A stretch of DNA of 64,000 nt from CANKHA01 sp963750965 (GCA_963750965.1 CAVVSK010000022.1:124001-188000), one strand, 5' to 3'; shown: positions 25,567-33,461, counted from the stretch's first letter. The notes: generated by a model from the sequence alone, not told the origin. Program-made: numbers and translations.

Positions 25567-25918
25567 AGTTGGCGACGATGGCGTCCCGCGTTGCCAAAAC
25601 GGGCACGGTGGAGAACGCCGCCATGGCGATGGGTGATCAATGTTCTATGGACTACGCGTCAATTGGGCGCTGTCGCGCTTAGGGTGTCGTCCGAGAATTT
25701 TCACTTCTGCTCATCGCGCATTGGTGCAGGAGGCGGGTCGCGCGAACGGCAGATCGCCCCAGGAAGTGGGCGCGCCTGCGGCGTGCTGAAGGCGACAGGC
25801 AAAGACGTTGCCGAATGCTGATCGCGGAGGGACTAGCCAAGCCGTTTCATTGTAGCCGCGATCGCTTTATGAATTGAATGTCTAACATGTTCGAGCTACT
25901 TCTTGGGTGGAGGATTGC
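25567..25918. other. intergenic region before aqpZ
   Basis: 352 bases with no credible gene, repeat or RNA. Its right end holds the aqpZ ribosome site (ggagg, 25909-25913) and presumably its promoter. Confidence 0.4.
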
Positions 25919-26680
25919 ATGAACAAAGACATTACGCGGCGGACAGCGGCGGAGTTCTTTGGCACGTTCTGGCTCACGTTTGGTGGCTGTGGCGCTGCCG
26001 TGCTGGCCGCGGCGTTTCCAAGTCTCGGCATCGGTTTTCTGGGCGTTTCACTCGCATTCGGCCTTTCGGTCCTCACCATGGCTTACGCGGTCGGGCATAT
26101 CTCGGGAGGGCACTTCAACCCGGCCGTTACGGTCGGCCTGTGGTCAGCAGGACGTTGCGCCAACAACCACGTCCTGCCTTACATCTTCGCCCAGGTGATT
26201 GGTGCGATCGCCGCGGCCGGGATGCTGTGGATGATCGCATCCGGTAAGGCAGGCTGGATCCCAGGGGGCTTCGCGTCGAACGGTTACGGCGAACTCAGCC
26301 CTGGCAAGTATAGCCTCACAGCGTGCTTGGTGACCGAGGTCCTGCTCACCTTCTTTTTCATCTTCATCATCATCGGTACGACGTCGAGAGGTGCCGCGGT
26401 GGGCTTTGCTGGCATCCCCATCGGTTTAGCCTTGACATTAATTCACCTGATCTCGATCCCCGTTACTAATACCTCAGTTAATCCGGCGCGTAGCACTGGC
26501 CCCGCCCTGTTTGCGGGCGGGGAGTATGTCGGACAGCTCTGGTTGTTCTGGTTGGCTCCGTTGATCGGCGCGGCCATCGGTGGCGTGATTGCGCGGTGGA
26601 TGTACGAGCCGGCCGACATCACCGAAACACAGGTGGTCGATATCATCGAAACCGAAGTGGTCGAGGAACGGCGAGTGTAA
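25919..26680 (+). CDS. aqpZ: aquaporin Z
   Basis: Inner-membrane water channel of the MIP family, 253 residues with six helices. Both pore loops are intact: GHISGGHFNPAVTVGLW and TNTSVNPARSTGPALF. The arginine after the second NPA (selectivity filter) and the AqpZ-type flanks point to water rather than glycerol transport. The ATG at 25919 has ggagg at 25909-25913. The C terminus carries an acidic extension (TETQVVDIIETEVVEERRV). It lies alone inside the tRNA-Glu island, so it may be acquired cargo useful in osmotic stress (inference). Confidence 0.95.
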   Translation: MNKDITRRTAAEFFGTFWLTFGGCGAAVLAAAFPSLGIGFLGVSLAFGLSVLTMAYAVGHISGGHFNPAVTVGLWSAGRCANNHVLPYIFAQVIGAIAAAGMLWMIASGKAGWIPGGFASNGYGELSPGKYSLTACLVTEVLLTFFFIFIIIGTTSRGAAVGFAGIPIGLALTLIHLISIPVTNTSVNPARSTGPALFAGGEYVGQLWLFWLAPLIGAAIGGVIARWMYEPADITETQVVDIIETEVVEERRV

Positions 26681-26722
26681 CCCCGGCGCGTTCAGGGCCG
26701 CTCTATCCTAGAAGCGTTCGCT

Positions 26723-27163
26723 TTAGCAGTTCAAAAGACTTAGCGAATCGCGAACCGCGAACATGCCGAGCACAAACATTGCGAGAGACAAAACACCAGC
26801 CAATATGGCCCCGAACGAAAATACATGTGCCGGCCAGAGCCAATGGCCGAAAGAGCTGCCCGGCTTGGCGATTTGGGTGCGAGCGGCGCCGGCGTGGCAG
26901 TAGTTCACCAGATACACGAGAGAGAGGGCGGCAGCTGCCGCTACCAGTCCCCATGTAAACCAAACGAGGTTGCTGCCGAACCGCTGGATCTGTCTGTCCT
27001 CAAAACACTCCGCTCCGGCCAGAGCACCGATGAGCCCCAGAAGCGCGACGGCCGCGCCACCGTTGATGAGCAGGAGAACGCGGGTCGCTACCCGACCAGA
27101 TTTTGCTGCTGCCTCATTGTGCCATTTGAAGGCGTCCACCCAGAAATTATTGCTATTGCTCAT
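26723..27163 (-). CDS. membrane protein of unknown function
   Basis: 146 residues with a polar N terminus (MSNSNNFWVDAFKWHNEAAA) and three or four hydrophobic segments, including LLLINGGAAVALLGLIGALA, WGLVAAAAALSLVYLVNYC and GAILAGVLSLAMFVLGMFAV. gggag precedes the ATG at 27163. It resembles widely scattered hypothetical proteins of mobile regions, but I cannot name a family. Confidence 0.6.
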   Translation of the reverse strand: MSNSNNFWVDAFKWHNEAAAKSGRVATRVLLLINGGAAVALLGLIGALAGAECFEDRQIQRFGSNLVWFTWGLVAAAAALSLVYLVNYCHAGAARTQIAKPGSSFGHWLWPAHVFSFGAILAGVLSLAMFVLGMFAVRDSLSLLNC

Positions 27164-27184
27164 ATCGGTCTCCCGAGAGAAAGG

Positions 27185-27210
27185 CCGCCGCGCGTCGCGG
27201 CGGGCTTTTT
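27185..27210. terminator. hairpin terminator between two minus-strand genes
   Basis: ccgccgcg (27185-27192) pairs with cgcggcgg (27196-27203) and is followed by gcttttt on the plus strand and by a weaker T-rich stretch on the minus strand. It lies just after the gene ending at 27233 and before the gene starting at 27163. Confidence 0.6.
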
Positions 27211-27232
27211 GTAAGAACGACTAGCTGGGCGG

Positions 27233-27682
27233 TTACCTGGGGGCCAACGGCCACTCTCCTCGTAAAAGGCCGTCGATACACAGGAAGGTGTCTGCAATGG
27301 TGCGCGTTGTAGATGAGCCAAAATCAGCTATCTCGAGGGTGGGGCTGCTGGCTGCCATCCCACCGAACAAAAACCCGAAACGACTGAACCAGTGGCGTCT
27401 CAAAAAACCCGCGCGGACCTTGTATGACCTAACATCCAGCCTGAAGGTTTCATGTTTCGGTATTTGATGCCACCCACTCCGTGGGCTTTCCTTGCCGATA
27501 CTGCCGGCATTCCAAATAGCGATAACCTGCCATCGATCAATTGGTATACGCCCCCAGACGCTGCCGTCCGAACTCAAATCGTCAATCGGCTCACGAGTTC
27601 CGGTCCCGTACGCGCCTTCATAAGATTGCAGGGCGCGGCCCCAAGAACGGCAATCGTCCAAACTGACGCGCTCGACTTTCAT
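27233..27682 (-). CDS. hypothetical protein, unknown
   Basis: 149 residues from an ATG at 27682 with ggagg five bases upstream: MKVERVSLDDCRSWGRALQS, then SVWGRIPIDRWQVIAIWNAG and RRHWFSRFGFLFGGMAA. No domain recognised and no signal peptide; a weakly hydrophobic segment is present around residues 95-110. The frame stays open upstream to 27856, where a TTG overlaps the stop of the preceding gene, so a longer product is possible. Confidence 0.45.
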   Translation of the reverse strand: MKVERVSLDDCRSWGRALQSYEGAYGTGTREPIDDLSSDGSVWGRIPIDRWQVIAIWNAGSIGKESPRSGWHQIPKHETFRLDVRSYKVRAGFLRRHWFSRFGFLFGGMAASSPTLEIADFGSSTTRTIADTFLCIDGLLRGEWPLAPR

Positions 27683-27852
27683 GGTTGCCTCCGGGCCGCC
27701 GGGGCGAGTTCTTCTTTCGCGCGCGTGTGCGCAACGCGAAAGGCCGGCGATCACCGCGCCGTCTGTCCAGACGATATTATCGCCCCGAACCCGCCATAGC
27801 ACAGGGCAAATAGAGCCCGCTGCGCACCTTTGCGGCGGGTTGTAGATCGCCC

Positions 27853-28089
27853 TCAATCAGCAGGGAGGATGACGGCCATGTCCCATCGGCCTTTCGGGTC
27901 CGTAGAACTCGCATGTGGCCGGACCTGGTAACCCTTTTCGGAAGCGCTCTCGATCGCGCCGTGCACGATGGCGTGGAATCGTTGCCGGCATTCCTCAGTA
28001 TCATTGGCAGCCCGTATCTCGAACGCATTGTTGCCGATGCGCTCCACTCGATGAAAATCCGACCCCTTTATCAATTGATCGATCGTCAC
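27853..28089 (-). CDS. hypothetical protein, unknown
   Basis: 78 residues from a GTG at 28089 preceded by aagg: TIDQLIKGSDFHRVERIGN, then FEIRAANDTEECRQRFHAIV and GYQVRPHASSTDPKGRWD. It reads as a small soluble protein; no family recognised. It is the gene closest to the intact tRNA-Glu on the island side, the place where an integrase would be expected, but it has no recombinase features. Confidence 0.45.
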   Translation of the reverse strand: MTIDQLIKGSDFHRVERIGNNAFEIRAANDTEECRQRFHAIVHGAIESASEKGYQVRPHASSTDPKGRWDMAVILPAD

Positions 28090-28188
28090 AGTTCACACCT
28101 TAGGAGACGTCGGGTTTTGGCGCGGACACGATGGCCTAGGCACAACGGGCCGCCGCACGTTGCGGGCTTTATCTTCGTTGCTAACTTA

Positions 28189-28208
28189 TTGGACACCTGT
28201 TGGACACC
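28189..28208 (+). repeat. paired 9-bp direct repeats near the tRNA-Glu junction
   Basis: ttggacacc occurs at 28189-28197 and again at 28200-28208, an 11-base period, about 35 bases inside the attachment site. Short direct repeats at this position could be recombinase or excisionase arm sites. This is inference from position and spacing. Confidence 0.35.
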
Positions 28209-28240
28209 GCCCCGAAGCGAATTGCTAAGTGCTTGATTTC

Positions 28241-28286
28241 GCTGGCGCGCCCTACGGGAATCGAACCCGTGTTTCCGCCGTGAAAG
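28241..28286 (-). repeat. attachment-site segment in the intact tRNA-Glu
   Basis: The 46-base partner of 20836-20881, identical and in direct orientation. It covers the 3' half of the tRNA, so the tRNA gene remains complete on this side. Confidence 0.85.
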
Positions 28287-28318
28287 GGCGGCGTCCTGGA
28301 CCGCTAGACGAAGGGCGC
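28243..28318 (-). tRNA. tRNA-Glu (UUC)
   Basis: 76 bases including an encoded CCA end. Acceptor strands GCGCCCT and AGGGCGC pair, the anticodon arm is CCGCC-CTTTCAC-GGCGG with anticodon TTC, and the T-arm contains GGTTCGATTCC. It is the right edge of the 16.6-28.3 kb variable region. Confidence 0.95.
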
Positions 28319-28372
28319 GGAGGCCGGCGAGGTATAAAGTGCTTGAGGGGCAGCGGCAAGCGGTCACGGCCC

Positions 28373-28828
28373 TCACCATTTTCCGGTATTCGGCATCGAT
28401 TTCCAGGGCTCGCGCGCGGGCAGCGGCTCGCCCTTCTGCAGCAATTCAATCGAATGCCTGTCAGGGGAGCGGACGAAGGCCATCTGCCCGTCGCGCGGTG
28501 GCCGGTTGATGGTGACGCCTGCCTGCATCAGCCGTTCGCAGAGCGCGTAGATATCGTCCACCTCATAGGCGAGATGACCGAAGTAGCGCGCCTCCCCATA
28601 GTCCTCGGTATCCCAGTTATAGGTGAGTTCGATCAGCGGCGCGTCGCGGCCGGTGCGTTTGCTCTGCTCAACCAGGTCTTCGTCGGCCGGCGCTGCCAGG
28701 AATACTAGGGTGAAGCGGCCCTGTTCGCTGTCGCGTCGGCGCACCTCCCGCAACCCCAATTTGTTACAATAAAAATCAAGCGCGTGGTCGAGGTTGCGCA
28801 CGCGCAGCATGGTGTGCAGAAATCGCAT
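28373..28828 (-). CDS. gloA: VOC-family lactoylglutathione lyase (glyoxalase I)
   Basis: Isomerises the methylglyoxal-glutathione hemithioacetal to S-lactoylglutathione. The 151-residue protein has two beta-alpha-beta-beta-beta modules. Candidate metal ligands are at family positions: His in FLHTMLRVRNLDHALDFY, Glu in LIELTYNW, His in FGHLAYEVDDIY and Glu in SIELLQ. The start at 28828 gives the usual MRFLHTMLRV N terminus; the frame is open further upstream but without a fitting start. It is divergent from the sirtuin gene with 40 bp between. Confidence 0.85.
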   Translation of the reverse strand: MRFLHTMLRVRNLDHALDFYCNKLGLREVRRRDSEQGRFTLVFLAAPADEDLVEQSKRTGRDAPLIELTYNWDTEDYGEARYFGHLAYEVDDIYALCERLMQAGVTINRPPRDGQMAFVRSPDRHSIELLQKGEPLPAREPWKSMPNTGKW

Positions 28829-28868
28829 TTGCCGACCCTTTCCCTGTCGAAACCGCCCCTGAGTATAA

Positions 28869-29624
28869 ATGATCGCGCTTGATCTTGAGACCACCATCGA
28901 CCGGCTGCGCGGATTAATCGAACGCTCGCGCGTGATCGTCCCGTTCACCGGCGCCGGCATCTCGACCGAATGCGGGATCCCGGACTTTCGTTCGCCGGGC
29001 GGGTTATGGACCAAAAACCATCCTATCCCCTACGACGACTTCATCTCCAGCCAGGAGATGCGCAACGAAGCCTGGCGGCGACGCTTCGCTTTGGAGGCAA
29101 ATTTCTGCGCCGCGCGACCGGGGCGTGGACATCGCGCGCTAGCGTCGCTTCACCGCGCTGGAAAAATTCCCGCTGTCATCACGCAGAACATTGACAACCT
29201 ACATCAAGTCTCGGGCTTTCCTTCGAAATGCGTCGTCGAGCTGCATGGCAATACGACTTATGCGATATGCCTTGGCTGCGACAAGCGTTACGAGCTGGCC
29301 TGGGTGCGCGACCGCTTTGAAGGGTCAGGAGAAGCGCCCGATTGTCCCGGCTGCGGCGGTCACATCAAATCGGCGACAGTCTCATTCGGTCAATCCATGC
29401 CGGTTGCCGCGATGCAGCGTGCGGAAGAATTGACGCTCGGTTGCGATCTTTTCCTGTCGATCGGATCGTCGCTCGTGGTGTGGCCTGCGGCCGGATTTCC
29501 TTTGATGGCAAAGCGAAATGGCTCGGCTCTCGTTATCATAAATCGCGAGCCTACCGAATTCGACAGTCTTGCCGACCTTGTTGTGCGCCACGACATTGGC
29601 GACGCGCTTGCGTCTTTCGTCTAA
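28869..29624 (+). CDS. NAD-dependent protein deacylase, Sir2 family
   Basis: Sirtuin of 251 residues, predicted to remove acyl groups from lysine using NAD. The NAD-binding GAGIS motif is in VPFTGAGISTECGIPDFRSP. The conserved TQNIDNLHQ and the catalytic histidine in ELHGNTTYA are present. A four-cysteine zinc module is formed by CLGC and CPGC. SIGSSLVVWPAAGFP and NREPTEFD complete the fold. Length and motifs are normal. The acyl specificity is not predictable here. Confidence 0.9.
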   Translation: MIALDLETTIDRLRGLIERSRVIVPFTGAGISTECGIPDFRSPGGLWTKNHPIPYDDFISSQEMRNEAWRRRFALEANFCAARPGRGHRALASLHRAGKIPAVITQNIDNLHQVSGFPSKCVVELHGNTTYAICLGCDKRYELAWVRDRFEGSGEAPDCPGCGGHIKSATVSFGQSMPVAAMQRAEELTLGCDLFLSIGSSLVVWPAAGFPLMAKRNGSALVIINREPTEFDSLADLVVRHDIGDALASFV

Positions 29625-29773
29625 AAATGATTCGAATCACCAGGGATGTTCACAGGCGCCGGCACAATTTTGCATTTTTTATCTTTTACATCGGGCGCTC
29701 GGTGTTATCCTCGATTGCAGAGATTCGTCGAAGCGCCCGGAAGAGGCGCCCTAAGCGGCGGCCGTATAGCGTC

Positions 29774-30382
29774 ATGTCGTCCGACGGGATTGAGCAGAAG
29801 ATGCCCGTGAGAAATGTCGGGCTCGCGCCGCAAGCGGTTAGTGGAGTTGACGATGCAACGTCGGCAAATCTCATCGAGCTTACCGGTGTCATCAAGTGGT
29901 TCGACGTGGCGAAGGGATTCGGCTTTATCGTGCCGGACAACGGCATGGCCGATGTCCTGCTGCACGTGACATGCCTGCGCCGTGATGGCTTCCAGACTGC
30001 CCACGAAGGCGCGCGGGTGGTGGTGGAAGCCGCGCCGCGATCGAAAGGGCTGCAGGCTTTCCGCATCCTCTCGATGGACGAGTCGACCGCGGTCCACCCC
30101 GCGCAGATGCCTCCACCGCGCACCCATGTTACGGTCACGCCGACGAGCGGTCTCGAACGGGCCCAGGTGAAATGGTTCAACCGGTTGCGTGGTTTCGGCT
30201 TTCTGACGCGGGGCGAGGGCACCCCCGACATCTTTGTGCACATGGAGACCCTGCGTCGCTTCGGCCTCGCCGAGTTGCGGCCGGGGCAGTTCGTGCTGGT
30301 GCGCTTCGGGCCGGGACCGAAGGGCCTGATGGCGGCGGAGGTGCGGCCGGAAACTGGACCGCACGGGCTCGCCTCCCACTGA
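29774..30382 (+). CDS. protein with two cold-shock domains
   Basis: 202 residues from the ATG at 29774. The first cold-shock domain is around 40-105 (TGVIKWFDVAKGFGFIVPD, MADVLLHVTCL) and the second around 135-200 (AQVKWFNRLRGFGFLTRGEG, PDIFVHMETLRRFG). The first domain's RNP2 reads VLLHV rather than VFVH. A Pro-rich linker (AQMPPPRTHV) joins them. Double-domain members occur in Alphaproteobacteria and probably bind RNA. The frame is open far upstream inside the sirtuin gene but has no supported earlier start. The DUF192 gene follows immediately. Confidence 0.9.
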   Translation: MSSDGIEQKMPVRNVGLAPQAVSGVDDATSANLIELTGVIKWFDVAKGFGFIVPDNGMADVLLHVTCLRRDGFQTAHEGARVVVEAAPRSKGLQAFRILSMDESTAVHPAQMPPPRTHVTVTPTSGLERAQVKWFNRLRGFGFLTRGEGTPDIFVHMETLRRFGLAELRPGQFVLVRFGPGPKGLMAAEVRPETGPHGLASH

Positions 30383-30453
30383 GCGGCCGGCTTAGCTTCC
30401 GAGCTTCTCCTGCAATAGCATCTGCCTTCCGCGCCGCGTTTCTGGCGCTTGGC

Positions 30454-30867
30454 ATGATTGTCCTTGGCGATCCCGTGTGCGCGCAGACGGCAAGTCTTCC
30501 AAAGGTCGAGATTGCGACCAAAGGCGGCACGCATTCCTTCCTGGTGGAGATTGCGGCCAACGATGAGGAACGCGCCCGCGGGCTGATGTATCGCAAGGAG
30601 CTGCCAGAAGGCCGGGGCATGCTGTTCGACTTCAAGCAGGAGCAGGAGGTCGGCTTCTGGATGAAAAATACCTATATCCCGCTCGACATGATTTTCATTC
30701 GGGCAGACGGCACCATCCGCCGCATTGCCGCCAATACCGAGCCGCTGTCCGAACGGATGGTCCCGGCGGGCGGGCCGGTCCGCTATGTCCTCGAGGTGAT
30801 TGGCGGCACGGCCCGAAAACTCGGAATTGAACCCGGCGACAAAGTTACCGGTGCCCCGTTGCGCTGA
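30454..30867 (+). CDS. exported DUF192-family protein
   Basis: The DUF192 core is clear: ANDEERARGLMYRKELPEGR, MLFDFKQEQEVGFWMKNTY, PLDMIFIRADGTIRRIAANT. A hydrophobic stretch ending DPVCAQTAS just before the domain suggests export to the periplasm. The first canonical start is the ATG at 30454, but it cuts the hydrophobic stretch short; the frame is open upstream to a CTG at 30379 overlapping the preceding stop, so the true start may be there. It follows the double cold-shock gene, a pairing I recall from relatives. Function unknown. Confidence 0.75.
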   Translation: MIVLGDPVCAQTASLPKVEIATKGGTHSFLVEIAANDEERARGLMYRKELPEGRGMLFDFKQEQEVGFWMKNTYIPLDMIFIRADGTIRRIAANTEPLSERMVPAGGPVRYVLEVIGGTARKLGIEPGDKVTGAPLR

Positions 30868-30956
30868 ACGCAGGGTTCTCGGCCCTGTCGCGGGTTGCTG
30901 GCCTGAAGCGAAGCGTGTATCGAGGGGTTTATACGGCGGTTCACCGCCGCGCCTGG

Positions 30957-31033
30957 CGGGGCATAGCGCAGCCTGGTAGCGCATCTGCTTTGGGAGCAGA
31001 GGGTCGCAGGTTCAAATCCTGCTGCCCCGACCA
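30957..31033 (+). tRNA. tRNA-Pro (UGG)
   Basis: 77 bases with encoded CCA. The acceptor CGGGGCA pairs with TGCCCCG, the anticodon arm is TCTGC-TTTGGGA-GCAGA with anticodon TGG, and the T-arm contains GGTTCAAATCC. Confidence 0.95.
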
Positions 31034-31108
31034 CTCTTCCACCTTACACATGTAAAGCTTTAACGTGAACGCACGTAGTCTGGGATGTGAATCCGGCAAT
31101 TCGGGTTT

Positions 31109-31366
31109 ATGAAACTCACGAACAACCACTATGCCTTCTTGGCAAGCGCCACTTGCGGCTTTCTAATTTGGTATTTTTCCAAGCAGATCACGGGAAACCC
31201 GGAGCCCTGGGATGGGAATTTTCTTGCTTACCTTTTTTGCCTGTTGGCCATTGGGTTTCTCTGTGTGTACCTATTTAACAGTAATCTGAAGGCGGTGTAT
31301 TGGGGTGGATATTTAGGGCAGGCTTTAGTCGTGCGGCGGTTCATTTTTTGGTTGCATAACGCTTGA
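31109..31366 (+). CDS. small membrane protein, unknown
   Basis: 85 residues with two hydrophobic segments (YAFLASATCGFLIWYFSK and LAYLFCLLAIGFLCVYLF) and an aromatic C terminus (GYLGQALVVRRFIFWLHN). Base composition is visibly more AT-rich than the neighbours. No family recognised. It lies directly downstream of tRNA-Pro, a common insertion target. Confidence 0.4.
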   Translation: MKLTNNHYAFLASATCGFLIWYFSKQITGNPEPWDGNFLAYLFCLLAIGFLCVYLFNSNLKAVYWGGYLGQALVVRRFIFWLHNA

Positions 31367-31391
31367 CTTGTTTTGCCAAGGAGGCGCCAAC

Positions 31392-31502
31392 TTGTTTCCG
31401 CTAGGAGCCGTTTTTCTGCTGGTTTATTCTTTGCCTTTACTTCTGGGGGGAGCTGCCGCATCTGCAATCCGCCGTCGCCAAGCGACCAACACCAGGATAT
31501 GA
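31392..31502 (+). CDS. possible 36-residue membrane peptide
   Basis: From a TTG at 31392 with gagg at 31381-31384: LFPLGAVFLLVYSLPLLLGG then AAASAIRRRQATNTRI. One hydrophobic helix with a basic tail. Weak evidence; it follows the previous small membrane gene by 25 bp and may be its partner. Confidence 0.3.
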   Translation: MFPLGAVFLLVYSLPLLLGGAAASAIRRRQATNTRI

Positions 31503-31512
31503 AGACCTCATC

Positions 31513-31818
31513 ATGACCGCACGCATTTACAAACCGGCCCGGACGGCAATGCAGTCCGGCGCCGCCAAGACCAAGGACTGGGTGCTGGATTATGAGCCGG
31601 AGGAGCCGCGCGTGGTGGAGCCGCTGATGGGCTGGACCAGCTCGGGCGACATGAAGCAGCAGCTGCGGTTAAGCTTCGAGACCAAGGAAGAGGCAGTGGC
31701 TTACTGCGAGCGGCACGGGATCGCCTATCAGATATCCGAGCCGAGCGAGCCGGCGCGCCGCGCTATGGCCTATGCCGACAATTTCGCCTTTACCCGCAAG
31801 GACGGCTGGACGCACTAG
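31513..31818 (+). CDS. NADH dehydrogenase complex I NDUFS4-like accessory subunit
   Basis: 101-residue protein of the ETC complex I conserved-region family (NDUFS4/18-kDa subunit type), found in Alphaproteobacteria and mitochondria. Landmarks are ARIYKPARTAMQSGAAKTKD, WVLDYEPEEPRVVEPLMGWT, LSFETKEEAVAYCERHGIAY and AYADNFAFTRKDGWTH. It is complete for the family and acts as a peripheral subunit on the cytoplasmic arm. It lies far from any nuo genes here, as is usual for this accessory subunit. Confidence 0.9.
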   Translation: MTARIYKPARTAMQSGAAKTKDWVLDYEPEEPRVVEPLMGWTSSGDMKQQLRLSFETKEEAVAYCERHGIAYQISEPSEPARRAMAYADNFAFTRKDGWTH

Positions 31819-31981
31819 CGCACCCACGCTGATCCAAGCCTGAATCACCCCGAAATTGCGCAGAACGGGACCGCCAAAACAGGCGTCAATTTGTTTTCCT
31901 TCGGCAACAACCGCCTGAACGACAACGTATCCGAGGGGACGCCTTCACGCCGCAAGCGCAGGAGTGAAAACGAAGAATCAG

Positions 31982-32003
31982 GCCGGGCGCTCAGGCGCCC
32001 GGC
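31982..32003. terminator. GC hairpin upstream of tRNA-Arg
   Basis: gccgggcgc (31982-31990) pairs perfectly with gcgcccggc (31995-32003) across a 4-base loop. No T-run follows, so it may be a weak terminator of the NDUFS4-like gene or just a structured spacer. Confidence 0.4.
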
Positions 32004-32083
32004 TCTCCGCCTCAAAGCTACTTTTATCCGCGCCGGTGCCCAATTGCGGCGATAGGCTTTAATGCTGTAAGCCCTGCCGGCGT

Positions 32084-32160
32084 GGCCCCGTAGCTCAGCG
32101 GATTAGAGCAGCAGCCTTCTAAGCTGTTGGTCGGAGGTTCGAGTCCTCCCGGGGTCGCCA
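32084..32160 (+). tRNA. tRNA-Arg (UCU)
   Basis: 77 bases with encoded CCA. Acceptor GGCCCCG pairs with CGGGGTC, anticodon arm GCAGC-CTTCTAA-GCTGT has anticodon TCT, and the T-arm contains GGTTCGAGTCC. It is the left edge of the 32.1-37.0 kb island. Confidence 0.95.
32111..32160 (+). repeat. attachment-site segment in the intact tRNA-Arg
   Basis: These 50 bases recur at 36953-37002 in direct orientation with one mismatch (position 32157 against 36999). They span the anticodon arm to the CCA end. Confidence 0.85.
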
Positions 32161-32250
32161 AGTGAAATCAATGGCTTACGAGAAGGTGGCGGTTCCGGAT
32201 ATGGGCTGAAAAGAGCCTCCGGGTACGCCAGGGGTACCAGGAATTTGAAA

Positions 32251-32881
32251 ATGGAGAAAAAGGCCTTCGGTCGCGCGCTAGAGGAAGCTCGACACGCCCG
32301 AGAAAAACTTGATCAGATGCAGGGCGCGTCCGATGTGCGCGCTGTAGCGAAGCTTTGGTCGGAACTTCTCTCGCACGTCCAGCGGGCCTTCACGAAGTTG
32401 AAAATCGCTACGGCCAAAGGGCCAAGCAAGGGCTGGTACGACGATATTGAAAATCTCCGCAGTACCGACCCTCTGCTCTCTTATGTGCGTCACGCTCGAA
32501 ATGCAGATGAACATGGGATTGATCGGGTCGCCGAACCGCGTTTTGGCGAGATCGGTATGTATTTGAAGGACGGCGTGAGGGAGTTTGCACATCGACAGGT
32601 TGGAGATCGGCGGTGGCAAGATCGTAATGGGGCCGGAAGTGGCCAAGGTTTTCGATGTCCGCGCTACGCCCGCTTACGTCGAACTGATCGCGGTGAAGGA
32701 CCGTGGCGCTTTCTACAGCCCGCCGATGATGCACCTGGGAGAGGCTTTCGGACCAACCAATCCAGTTACGGTTGGAACGGCAGTATGCACCTACCTTGAA
32801 CGCATCGTTGAAGAAGCAAACACTAAATTTGGAAATGCAACCGACCAACAAACCCCAGCTCGTTTCGCGCAACGACGGTGA
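32251..32881 (+). pseudogene. hypothetical soluble protein gene, frameshifted
   Basis: Two frames form one coherent protein of about 210 residues. The first runs MEKKAFGRALEEARHAREKL to KDGVRE; the second continues LHIDRLEIGGGKIVMGPEV and ends near LERIVEEANTKFGNATDQQ. One extra T in the run 32584-32586 separates them. The first half is helical and charged (WSELLSHVQRAFTKLKIATA, then SYVRHARNADEHGID). I do not recognise the family. The aggaa before the ATG at 32251 supports the start. It is the first gene after tRNA-Arg in the island. Confidence 0.55.
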
Positions 32882-32883
32882 GC

Positions 32884-32912
32884 GAGAAAGCCCGCCGCGG
32901 TGAGGCGGCGGG
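32884..32912 (-). terminator. terminator of the HIRAN gene (minus strand)
   Basis: cccgccgc (32891-32898) and gcggcggg (32905-32912) form a stem that is followed by ctttct on the minus strand. Nearly the same hairpin recurs at 33468-33491. Confidence 0.6.
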
Positions 32913-32964
32913 GTTGGCAGCCCCTCAACCGTCCGGTTTGTCGATCTGCGCCGAGCGCCTGAGT

Positions 32965-33390
32965 CTAGCCTTGCGTGCTGTGACCGGGCGGAGCTAGTAC
33001 AATCACTTTAAAATCGAGAAAGCCGTCTTTGCCTTCGTAGATTGAATAGAGTTCGGCTGCCACAGGAACGCCCTTTGATACCAAGTCTGTGATGATCTCC
33101 GCCGCCAGTTCCCCGTGCAAGTAGCCAATGTGCCATCGCCCGACGGTACGTTTGAATAGCCCCCTGCGCTCAGCGACTCCAAAAACGGCAATTGCGTTCG
33201 AGTCGTGAGGATTGTCAGGTCGATGCTCAAGCTCGACGCCATAGACCCAGCCCTTCGCTTCTGCGCTTCGTGCAGCCTTCGAGAAGGCTGCGGCATCAGC
33301 TTTCCTGTACTGAACCCCGACGACGCTTTCCGCGATCCAAGTCTGCACCCACTGGCCGTCGGGCTTGTGTCGATCTTGAGCGTAACGCAC
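32965..33390 (-). CDS. HIRAN-domain protein
   Basis: About 141 residues from a GTG at 33390. The HIRAN domain fills most of the protein: ESVVGVQYRKADAAAFSKAA, VYGVELEHRPDNPHDSNAIA, VGRWHIGYLHGELAAEII, VAAELYSIYEGKDGFLDFKV. The Asn-Pro-x-Asp-x-Asn-Ala-Ile motif and Ile-Gly-Tyr-Leu are hallmarks. HIRAN domains bind DNA ends or stalled forks in eukaryotic HLTF, and stand-alone bacterial versions occur in mobile elements with unknown role. The start is uncertain: the frame stays open through an upstream tandem repeat. Confidence 0.75.
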   Translation of the reverse strand: MRYAQDRHKPDGQWVQTWIAESVVGVQYRKADAAAFSKAARSAEAKGWVYGVELEHRPDNPHDSNAIAVFGVAERRGLFKRTVGRWHIGYLHGELAAEIITDLVSKGVPVAAELYSIYEGKDGFLDFKVIVLAPPGHSTQG

Positions 33391-33400
33391 CGCCCACCCC

Positions 33401-33436
33401 CGCGATCGTACCCGCGATCGTACCCGCGATCGTACC
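33401..33436. repeat. three tandem copies of a 12-bp unit
   Basis: The unit cgcgatcgtacc occurs three times in a row, each containing the palindrome cgatcg. It lies 11 bases upstream of the chosen HIRAN start. It could be an iterated binding site for the promoter, or a coding repeat if translation starts further upstream. Confidence 0.8.
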
Positions 33437-33461
33437 CGAAACTTTGCTGGGTGGTGAGATG

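Noticed and set aside
27683..27856. N-terminal extension of the hypothetical gene at 27233-27682 from a TTG
   Set aside because: A strong ggagg before the internal ATG at 27682 fits better. The extension is Arg- and Cys-rich with no support.
33401..33436. CRISPR array
   Set aside because: Three contiguous 12-bp units without spacers. Too short and no cas genes.
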